This document shows positions 54,974 through 62,067 of a stretch of 64,000 nt of DNA, in pieces. The notes beneath the pieces were generated by a model. The model was not told the origin of the DNA and ran no database searches. It saw only the letters and a list, made by a program, of their open reading frames with translations. Made by a program: the position numbers and the translations under genes. The DNA is from Clostridiales bacterium (GTDB lineage Bacteria; Bacillota; Clostridia; Lachnospirales; Lachnospiraceae). Numbering within the stretch: position 1 is the first letter of the stretch; each line of letters starts with the position of its first letter. The stretch spans positions 62,001 to 126,000 of the forward strand of contig DUNO01000041.1 in NCBI GenBank assembly GCA_012839295.1, given 5' to 3'.

Positions 54974-56199
54974 AAAAGCTTTTATTTATCATTAATACTA
55001 TGGGACAGGCTGGTGCGGAGACGGCTTTGGTCCAGCTGTTAAAGCAGCTGGATGCTATGGGGGAATATGAGCTGTTTTTGTATGCTGTTATTCCTTGTGG
55101 GGAGCTGTTTGGGCGGGTACCTGAAAAGGTGCATATTTTAAACCGGCATGTCAGCAGAAGCGCCCTGCTTTCCAGTGGGGGACGCCTGTGGATTGCAGGG
55201 GCCGTGGCAGCCTCCTTCTTTTATAAGCTGACCGGTTTTAGGCTGCTTGGTTATATGGTGAAAAATCTTAGGGAGCAGAGGGCTTCCCGGGGAAGGCTCC
55301 AGTATGACAAGCTGCTTTGGAGGCTTCTGGCGGATGGCCGTCCGGATATTGGGGGATACTATGACCTGGCGGTAGCTTATATTGAAGGGGCGGCAGCGTA
55401 TGTCCTGGCGGATAAGGTGAGGGCGCACCATAAGGCGGCATTTATCCATATTGATTATAAGGAAGCCGGCTATACGCCCCTGATGGACCAGGATTGTTAT
55501 AGGGTAGCGGAAAGGATATTTGTAGTATCCAGGGAAGTGGGCGAAAGGTTTGGAAGCGTTTATCCCCAGTACCGGGACAGGATAAGGCTGTTCCGCAATC
55601 TGTTGGACAAGGATGGCATCTGCAGGATGGCGGAGGAAGGGGAAGGCTTTACGGATGGCTTCGAGGGGATCCGCCTGCTGACAGTCGGACGCCTGCACTA
55701 CCAGAAGGGCTACGATATTGCCATTAAGGCTCTGGCGAGGCTGAGGAGGGATGGCTATCCTGTTCGCTGGTATGTGATTGGCGAAGGAGCGGAAAGAAGA
55801 AATCTTGAGATTCTGATTAAAAAATATGGCGTGGAGGAATACTTTATCCTGATGGGAGCCAAGGACAATCCCTATCCATACATGAAGCAGGCAGATATCT
55901 ACGTGCAGGCCACCCGCTTTGAGGGAAAGAGCATAGCGGTGGAGGAGGCGCAGATACTGGGGAAGGTGATTGTCGCATCGGACTGTACCGGTAATACGGA
56001 GCAGATCAGGTCAGGCTATGACGGTATCCTGCTGGCACTGGAGGAAGAGAATTTAGCGCATGGGTTGGAGCGGCTGATTGATGAGCCGGAGCTGCAGAAG
56101 GAGTATGCAAGACATGTGCTGGAGAAGAAAATCGGTTTTTTGGAGGATCTGGACTGCATGCTGGAATTGCTGGACGACGGGAAGGATGGGTTGTTATGA
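54970..56199 (+). CDS. GT4 family glycosyltransferase
   Basis: 409 aa. N-terminal INTMGQAGAETALVQLLKQL is the acceptor-side GT4 motif and VGRLHYQKGYDIAIKALARL starts the donor domain; the EX7E region is EGKSIAVEEA. Cytosolic or membrane-associated, donor unknown. ATGA overlaps at both ends couple it to the DUF2304 gene and the GT2 gene. Confidence 0.9.
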   Translation: MKKLLFIINTMGQAGAETALVQLLKQLDAMGEYELFLYAVIPCGELFGRVPEKVHILNRHVSRSALLSSGGRLWIAGAVAASFFYKLTGFRLLGYMVKNLREQRASRGRLQYDKLLWRLLADGRPDIGGYYDLAVAYIEGAAAYVLADKVRAHHKAAFIHIDYKEAGYTPLMDQDCYRVAERIFVVSREVGERFGSVYPQYRDRIRLFRNLLDKDGICRMAEEGEGFTDGFEGIRLLTVGRLHYQKGYDIAIKALARLRRDGYPVRWYVIGEGAERRNLEILIKKYGVEEYFILMGAKDNPYPYMKQADIYVQATRFEGKSIAVEEAQILGKVIVASDCTGNTEQIRSGYDGILLALEEENLAHGLERLIDEPELQKEYARHVLEKKIGFLEDLDCMLELLDDGKDGLL

Positions 56200-56969
56200 A
56201 TAAAGTGCTGGTAATAGTTCCTGCATTTAATGAAGAAGAGAATATGGCACCTTTGTTTGACCAGCTTTGTTCGCCCCGGATCAGGAGATTTGCGGATATC
56301 CTGGTGGTGAATGATGCGTCCACGGACCGGACCGGATTTATTGCTAAGAACTATGGTGTATCTGTAGTCACCCATGTCTTTAATCTGGGCTATGGTTCTG
56401 CCCTCCAGGTGGGTTATAAATATGCGGTCCGCCGTGGCTATGACTACGTCATACAGATGGATGCGGACGGGCAGCATAATATATCCAATATAGCCCATAT
56501 TTATAAATGCCTGACAACGCCGGCCGAAGACGGCAGCCTGCCGGACATTGTCATCGGCTCCCGTTTTGTGAAAGGGAGCCATTCCTTTAAAATATCGGGG
56601 TTAAAGAAGGTTTCCCTTGCCATGTTTTCCGGGATTATTAAGAGAGTAACCGGCAAGACAATTACGGATCCTACCTCAGGACTGCAGGGTTTGAATAAAA
56701 GAGCATTTACATATTACTCAAAATATGGAAATTTCGATTATTTCTACCCGGATGCCAACATGATAATCCAGATGCTGCTGTTAGGCTTCCGCGTTGAGGA
56801 AACGGCATCCGTAATGCACGAACGGACGGCGGGGGTTAGCATGCACACAGGACTGTTCAAGCAGATGGTTTATATGTTAATCATGCCGCTCAGCATCCTG
56901 ACGGTGATAACGCGGGTTAAAAGCGGGCTGCAGAAATCGGATTTACTGCCTCCAAAGAAACATAAATAA
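56196..56969 (+). CDS. GT2 family glycosyltransferase, DPM1-like
   Basis: 257 aa GT-A fold. VIVPAFNEEENMAPL binds the nucleotide, QMDADGQH holds the DxD metal site, and IGSRFVKGS follows. Enzymes of this type charge undecaprenyl or dolichyl phosphate with a hexose. A DUF2304 gene two steps upstream fits that group. The stop codon lies inside the first unit of a 29-base repeat, so the last residues PPKKHK may have been created or altered by repeat expansion. Confidence 0.92.
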   Translation: MNKVLVIVPAFNEEENMAPLFDQLCSPRIRRFADILVVNDASTDRTGFIAKNYGVSVVTHVFNLGYGSALQVGYKYAVRRGYDYVIQMDADGQHNISNIAHIYKCLTTPAEDGSLPDIVIGSRFVKGSHSFKISGLKKVSLAMFSGIIKRVTGKTITDPTSGLQGLNKRAFTYYSKYGNFDYFYPDANMIIQMLLLGFRVEETASVMHERTAGVSMHTGLFKQMVYMLIMPLSILTVITRVKSGLQKSDLLPPKKHK

Positions 56970-57037
56970 CCATTCTGTTTCCAAAGAAATAGAAATAGCC
57001 ATTCTGTTTCCAAAGAAACATAAATAACCATTCTGTT
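56951..57037 (+). repeat. Three 29-bp tandem units spanning a stop codon
   Basis: Units start at 56951, 56980 and 57009, each with TCCAAAGAAA and CATTCTGTT at fixed positions; unit 2 differs at three to four bases. Unit 1 contains the GT2 stop codon. Confidence 0.9.
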
Positions 57038-57068
57038 TCTTGTGAAGCGGTTGAAAGAGGGTTCAGTT

Positions 57069-58433
57069 ATGCCACAAAATAATAGGGTTACTAAAATAAA
57101 ATGGATGCCGCTCCCAAGGACAGAAAAAGCGGAGGCACTGAAGAATCCATATTGCGGGCTATACGTCATCTTTCGTTTTTATGCCGGCAGCGACAGGAGG
57201 TATCCGACCGGGGAAGTGATCGAAAGCATTCTGCCGGATCCGGACCAGCAGCTCTGCCTTATGGAAATAAACCTGCTTCCCTACCGTGAGGAGCCTTTGC
57301 CGGAGGGAGCCTTGCATATTATAAGGCGGGTGATCCGGCATTTCGCATCCCAGGGAAAGCAGCTGATCCTGCGCTTCATGTATGACTGGGAGGGAAAGGG
57401 TGTGCTCAATGAGCCTAAGGATATTGGGATTATTTTAGGCCATATGGGTCAGTTGTCGCCACTGCTTAAGGAGTATACGGAGGCTATCTATATTTTACAG
57501 GGGCTTTTTATCGGCAGCTGGGGAGAGATGCACAGCTCCCGGTATCTTGGCGAGCGCAGCATGGTACGCCTGGCGAAGCAGATATATGGGTGTGCCGGGG
57601 AGAAGACACAGATTGCGCTGCGCTGTCCGAGCTTCTGGCGGATGATATTTAAAACCTACCATCCCCTGGATGGGGCCGAGGCCTTTACCGGCATCCAGAA
57701 GGCAAGGTTCGGCCTGTTCAACGATGGAATCATGGCGTCAGAGGCGGATTTTGGCACCTATGGCAGTATCAGTGCCATGGATGCCAAAGCCTACGGCGAT
57801 AAGTGGCTTCGGGAGGAGGAGCTGGAATTCCAGAATAAATTATGCAGGTATGTTTCCAATGGCGGAGAGGTGATTCATGAATGCCCTTACAATGATGCGG
57901 AGCAGGCAATAGAAACCTTAAGGAGGATGAGGGTATCCTACCTGCACGCAGAATATGACGAGGGGGTGCTTAGCAAATGGAAGGCTGCCAGGCTTGGCTC
58001 CCCATATGCCCCATGGAAGGACAGAACTGCCTTTGAATATATTGAGGCACATCTGGGATACCGTTTTACCCTGGGGGAAGCCAGTCTGTCGCCGGCTCCC
58101 GGTAAGGGCAGTCTAAGGGCGGCGGTGAAGATTACGAACAAGGGCTTTGCACCCTGCTACCATAAATTTGAGATTAAATTTATAGTCCGTACAGCATCCT
58201 TTTCGGAGGTGCATGAGTATGGGGTTGACACAGATACCCGCAGGTGGATGCCGGAGGAGAGGGTAGAGCTGGAGACGGAGATACCTGTCTCAGGTTGGGG
58301 GCAGAAAAGCTATATCCTGGGCTTTAGCATCTATGATCCGCGGTCCGGACAGCCGATCCGGATTGCGAATACCTTTTCGGCGGCTGACCATATGGGCGTG
58401 TATAGCCTTGGTAATTTTATGCTTGGTACTTAA
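57069..58433 (+). CDS. DUF4832-like TIM-barrel protein
   Basis: 454 aa, no signal peptide. NPYCGLYVIFRFYAG, KQLILRFMYDWEGKG, LQGLFIGSWGEMHSSRY and IALRCPSFWR match the DUF4874/DUF4832 pair, a glycoside-hydrolase-like barrel with a C-terminal beta-sandwich (KITNKGFAPCYHKFEIKF). GH activity is plausible because Glu and Asp residues line the barrel, but is not established. AGAGGG precedes the ATG; an in-frame GTG nine codons upstream is less likely. Lack of export signal is odd for an enzyme acting on a secreted polymer. Confidence 0.75.
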   Translation: MPQNNRVTKIKWMPLPRTEKAEALKNPYCGLYVIFRFYAGSDRRYPTGEVIESILPDPDQQLCLMEINLLPYREEPLPEGALHIIRRVIRHFASQGKQLILRFMYDWEGKGVLNEPKDIGIILGHMGQLSPLLKEYTEAIYILQGLFIGSWGEMHSSRYLGERSMVRLAKQIYGCAGEKTQIALRCPSFWRMIFKTYHPLDGAEAFTGIQKARFGLFNDGIMASEADFGTYGSISAMDAKAYGDKWLREEELEFQNKLCRYVSNGGEVIHECPYNDAEQAIETLRRMRVSYLHAEYDEGVLSKWKAARLGSPYAPWKDRTAFEYIEAHLGYRFTLGEASLSPAPGKGSLRAAVKITNKGFAPCYHKFEIKFIVRTASFSEVHEYGVDTDTRRWMPEERVELETEIPVSGWGQKSYILGFSIYDPRSGQPIRIANTFSAADHMGVYSLGNFMLGT

Positions 58434-58470
58434 CAGGCTTAGCAGAAGCTGGCAAAGCGGAGGAATGATG

Positions 58471-60435
58471 ATGGGAAATTCATTGCTAAGTGTGGTCTTG
58501 ATTGCAAGGAGGAATACCTCCCTGAGTATTTTGCGCGCATTAAACAGCATACTTAATCAGATATATTCCCCTATTAAGATAGAGGTTGTGGATGCCAATG
58601 AGCCAAACAGCATGTATAGCCTTGGCCTGCAGGAGGATCTGGCGGCCTATCCGGGAGTGGACTACCTCCAAATGGATCCTCTGCTCTCCATAGCCGAGAT
58701 CCGCAACTATATGCTTCGCCATACGGATGGGGAGTATATTGCATTCTTAAGCAGCAATGATGTATGGGAGCGGAGCATGGCGCTCCTGCAGCTGGAGCAG
58801 CTTAAAGGGGAGCCGGAGGCGGCTGCAGCCTTTTGTAACGGTGTAATAGTTGATAGAAGAAAATCCCATGTGGTAGTGGAGCCGCTGGCGGAGCATCTGA
58901 CCCTGGAGTCTTCAAAGTGGCTTTTGGATAACCCGGCGAAAATGTCTGCGCAGGTCATCTACCGGGCGGAGGCACTTAAGTCAGCAGGTGGCTTTGACGG
59001 GCGGTTTGAAAACTTTTGTGACGGGGATATGCTGGTCAGGCTCAGCAAGGGACATAAAATCCTGGCACTGCCCCTTTCCCTGTGTGAATGCACGGTTACG
59101 CCGGATCATGAGGATTATGATTTAAATAACTTCAGGGATGGACAGAAGATCCTTTATAAATATATGGACTTCTTTTTACTGGATAAGCGTATGACACAGA
59201 GGTTTTATGGGAAGATGCTGTATCTGGCAAAAATCAATTATCTGTGGCTGAATTATTTTGCCTATGCCATCCTTTATTTTATGAAGGCTCCGGGGCGTGC
59301 TGCCCTGGGCCTGCTCGGGAAGCTGGCCCGTCTGTTTGGTTATTTGTTAAAATGGATCCGCAGGGAGCTATCTATAGGAAAGGAAGGGATCCGTATGGAT
59401 ATGCTTCTTATCCGCGGGGGAAGAATTGGGAAGCGAAAGAGCCTGACTGCCATGACCCCGGAAGCGGGGATAGGAAAGGGGGAAAGCAAAAAAGAGACGC
59501 CGGTGGTTTTTTCTTCCGCCCGTTCTTATAATGAGCACAGGTCCCTGGATTTTGTATTTGACCATAAGCTGAAAAGCCTGATTATCCCCGAATATGTCAC
59601 TGTCATTAAGAAGTGTATGTTCTATGGCTGTGACCAGCTGGTTTCCATTGAAATACCAAGCACAGTGCTTGAGATCCAGGATCATGCATTCCAGGGATGC
59701 AGGAGGCTGCGGCATATTGTCATCCGGGAGGGAAGCCGTCTGGGGAAGATCGGCGCCTATGCCTTTGCAGGCTGCAGCGCCCTGGAAACACTGATCCTGC
59801 CCTCCGGCATTGTCCAGCTGGGGAAGGGGGCATTTGCCGGGTGCTGTTCCTTAAAGCGGCTGCTCTTTACCTATACCAGCCGGGAGAAGGAGAAGACCGA
59901 AAGCATCCTTCCGACTGCGATTGTGAAGCTTCCGCGCTATGTCTTTGCAGGCTGCATGAATCTTCTAACTGCTGAATTTGGCGCCGGAAGTATGCTGGAA
60001 ATAGTGGAAGATGGCGCTTTTATGGGCTGCGTAAGGCTGCAGAGGGTTCTTTTGACAGGAAGGGTAAAAAGCTTGGGAAGCTATGCCTTTGCTTATTGCA
60101 GGAAGCTTGAGACGGCGGTCCTTCCCCAGATTGATGCCTTGGAATATATGGGGAAGGGCGCCTTCCTGCAATGTGAGGCATTGACTTATTTCCAGCTTTC
60201 CAATCAGATGGAGCGGATCCATATGCGCACCTTCTATGGCTGCTCCAGCTTAAAGCTGATTAAGGTGCCAAAGAAAGTGCTTTCCATCAACCATCAGGCC
60301 TTTGCAAGATGCAGGGCTCTCGAGAAAGCGATCATAATGACGGGAGATATCGCAATTTCGTCCACAGCTTTTGAAAAGCATACGGAGGTTGAAATACAGG
60401 AAAATCCGCCTACAGAGGTGTTTTTTGGACAATAG
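58471..60435 (+). CDS. GT2 glycosyltransferase fused to BspA-type leucine-rich repeats
   Basis: 654 aa. Residues about 1-235 are a GT-A domain (LLSVVLIARRNTSLSILRAL; IAFLSSNDVWERSM; CNGVIVDRRKSH; GGFDGRFENFCDGDMLVRLS). About 240-300 is hydrophobic or amphipathic helix (NYFAYAILYFMKAPGRAAL), likely membrane associated. A basic linker leads to ten LRR_5 units from about residue 357, each with an AFxGCxxL core (HAFQGCRRL, YAFAGCSAL, GAFMGCVRL). No signal peptide is seen. Of three ATGs in a row the third, at 58471, has best spacing to GGAGG. LRR_5 units usually sit on secreted proteins, so this fusion is unusual. Confidence 0.8.
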   Translation: MGNSLLSVVLIARRNTSLSILRALNSILNQIYSPIKIEVVDANEPNSMYSLGLQEDLAAYPGVDYLQMDPLLSIAEIRNYMLRHTDGEYIAFLSSNDVWERSMALLQLEQLKGEPEAAAAFCNGVIVDRRKSHVVVEPLAEHLTLESSKWLLDNPAKMSAQVIYRAEALKSAGGFDGRFENFCDGDMLVRLSKGHKILALPLSLCECTVTPDHEDYDLNNFRDGQKILYKYMDFFLLDKRMTQRFYGKMLYLAKINYLWLNYFAYAILYFMKAPGRAALGLLGKLARLFGYLLKWIRRELSIGKEGIRMDMLLIRGGRIGKRKSLTAMTPEAGIGKGESKKETPVVFSSARSYNEHRSLDFVFDHKLKSLIIPEYVTVIKKCMFYGCDQLVSIEIPSTVLEIQDHAFQGCRRLRHIVIREGSRLGKIGAYAFAGCSALETLILPSGIVQLGKGAFAGCCSLKRLLFTYTSREKEKTESILPTAIVKLPRYVFAGCMNLLTAEFGAGSMLEIVEDGAFMGCVRLQRVLLTGRVKSLGSYAFAYCRKLETAVLPQIDALEYMGKGAFLQCEALTYFQLSNQMERIHMRTFYGCSSLKLIKVPKKVLSINHQAFARCRALEKAIIMTGDIAISSTAFEKHTEVEIQENPPTEVFFGQ

Positions 60436-60451
60436 GGACAGACGGTTTGCG

Positions 60452-60480
60452 GGTGGCCTAAGGGCCAAATGACCGTTAGT
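60452..60480 (+). ncRNA. CGTTAGT intercistronic RNA element, copy 3 (3' half)
   Basis: GGCC (60455-60458) pairs with GGCC (60463-60466), followed by AAATGACCGTTAGT ending at 60480. The upstream GTGAAAT hairpin is missing. It lies 30 bases before the flippase start. Confidence 0.65.
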
Positions 60481-60509
60481 TTGAAGGACCTGAAAGGGTG
60501 TGGGTATGT

Positions 60510-61955
60510 ATGGGCTCGGATGAGAAGAGAAATTACATTTATAATATCATATACCGCCTGTCCATCTGCATATTGCCGCTGGTGGTCACACCCTACGTAG
60601 CCAGGGTGCTGGGCGCGGAGCAGGTTGGAATTTACACCTTTTCCAGTACCGTTGCCTGCTACTTTATTATGTTTGGCAAGCTGGGGCTGGATAACTACGG
60701 GAACCGGAGCATAGCTGCCTGCAGGGAGGATATGGAGAAGCGGAGCAGGGTATTCTGGGGCATTTACCTTCTGCAGCTGGCCACTGCGGCGCTCTCCATC
60801 CTTGCCTTTATCCTGTTAGTCCTGACTGCTTTCCAGGAAGACCGGAGGGTGTACTGGATGCAGCTGGTCTATGTGGCCTCCGTACTTTTTGATGTCAGCT
60901 GGTTTTTCTATGGTATGGAGAGGTTCCGTATCACCATGGTGCGCAGCCTGGTTTCCAGGGCATTGATTATTGTTTTCGTGTTTGTTTTTGTACATTCCGG
61001 CAGGGATCTCTGGGTTTATACCTGTGTCATGTCGGCTTGCTTTTTGCTGGAGCAGGTGCAGCTGCTGCCCTTTCTGTTTGGACAGGTAAAAAGGGTACCT
61101 CTAAAAAAGGAGGACATCCTCTGCCATATCCTGCCGAATGCCAGGCTGTTCATTCCTCTCTTGGCTCTCAGCATTTACAATTGGCTGGATAAGATAATGC
61201 TTGGAGTTATTGTAAAAAGCACCGCGGTAGTTGCTTTTTATGCCTATGCAGAAAATATCGTCAACCTTCCCAAGGGAATCTTGTCGGCGCTGGATACGGT
61301 CATGCTGCCGCGGATCTCCAATCTGGTGGCGAACAACCGCCTGGAAGAGGGGGTGCGGAAAATGAGGAATTCCATCCGGTTTAACAGCTTTATCTGCTGC
61401 ATGCTCTGCTTTGGCATTGCCGGTGTTTCACCCAGTTTTATACCATGGTTCCTCGGGGAGGAATATACACCGACGGTGCTTTTGACCATGGAGCTTGCCA
61501 TGGTCATGATTCCAATGAGTATCGTTAGTATCGTGCAGACACAGTATCTGATACCGTTCCACCGGGAGGAGGTATATATCCGGTCGGTGGCTTTGGGAGC
61601 GTCAACGGATGTTATTTTAAACCTGGTGCTGATCCCTTTTTATGGTGCATCCGGTGCTGTTATCGGTACCCTGGGGGCGGAGCTTGTGGTATGTGCCTAT
61701 CAGTTGTTCCGGATCAGGGAGGTTTATAGATTCCGGCAGCTGTTTCAAACCCTGTTGCCCTTCATGGCCTGCGGTGCGATAGAATTTGGAGCGGTATATT
61801 TTCTCTGCCGCCTACCCTGGAAGCCTTTACCGCTGCTGCTTTTCCAGGTCTGTGTGGGTGGGGTCGTATATCTGGCGGGCTGCGGCATTTATGTAATATT
61901 TATCAGCAGGGAATACCGTAGTGTTGGGGAGATCATTCGGAGTATGAAGCTATAA
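60510..61955 (+). CDS. Wzx-type polysaccharide flippase
   Basis: 481 aa MOP-superfamily protein with 12-14 helices. The N-terminus NYIYNIIYRLSICILPLVVT then PYVARVLGAEQVGIYTFS is the Firmicutes Wzx signature. It flips lipid-linked repeat units. With PelG this locus holds two exporters, suggesting either two polymers or a decorated one. The start at 60510 follows AAAGGG; a GTG at 60498 overlaps that site. Confidence 0.92.
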   Translation: MGSDEKRNYIYNIIYRLSICILPLVVTPYVARVLGAEQVGIYTFSSTVACYFIMFGKLGLDNYGNRSIAACREDMEKRSRVFWGIYLLQLATAALSILAFILLVLTAFQEDRRVYWMQLVYVASVLFDVSWFFYGMERFRITMVRSLVSRALIIVFVFVFVHSGRDLWVYTCVMSACFLLEQVQLLPFLFGQVKRVPLKKEDILCHILPNARLFIPLLALSIYNWLDKIMLGVIVKSTAVVAFYAYAENIVNLPKGILSALDTVMLPRISNLVANNRLEEGVRKMRNSIRFNSFICCMLCFGIAGVSPSFIPWFLGEEYTPTVLLTMELAMVMIPMSIVSIVQTQYLIPFHREEVYIRSVALGASTDVILNLVLIPFYGASGAVIGTLGAELVVCAYQLFRIREVYRFRQLFQTLLPFMACGAIEFGAVYFLCRLPWKPLPLLLFQVCVGGVVYLAGCGIYVIFISREYRSVGEIIRSMKL

Positions 61956-61983
61956 GTTTCGTAATTACCTATGGGGTTATAGC

Positions 61984-62044
61984 GTGAAATGAAGATCATT
62001 TCACATCCGACACCCGGTAGCCTGGTGGTCAAATGATCGTTAGT
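61984..62044 (+). ncRNA. CGTTAGT intercistronic RNA element, copy 4
   Basis: GTGAAATGA pairs perfectly with TCATTTCAC (61996-62004), then ATCCGACA (62005-62012), a small GCC/GGT stem, and AAATGATCGTTAGT ending at 62044. It lies 24 bases before the last gene and seven before its AAAGGAGG. Confidence 0.78.
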
Positions 62045-62067
62045 ACGGAGAAAGGAGGTGGAAGGTG

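Noticed and set aside
58333-58470. Extended N-terminus with a membrane helix for the GT2-LRR protein
   Set aside because: This frame overlaps the end of the upstream gene and has no ribosome site; GGAGG is placed for the ATG at 58471.
61520-61535. Further ATCGTTAGT copy inside the flippase gene
   Set aside because: It encodes Ser-Ile-Val-Ser-Ile in a conserved membrane helix and lacks the hairpins; coincidence.
61984-62044. Intercistronic element as a tRNA-like gene
   Set aside because: The GGTGGTCAAATGATCG part recalls tRNA D-loops, but no acceptor stem, anticodon stem or T-loop can be formed.
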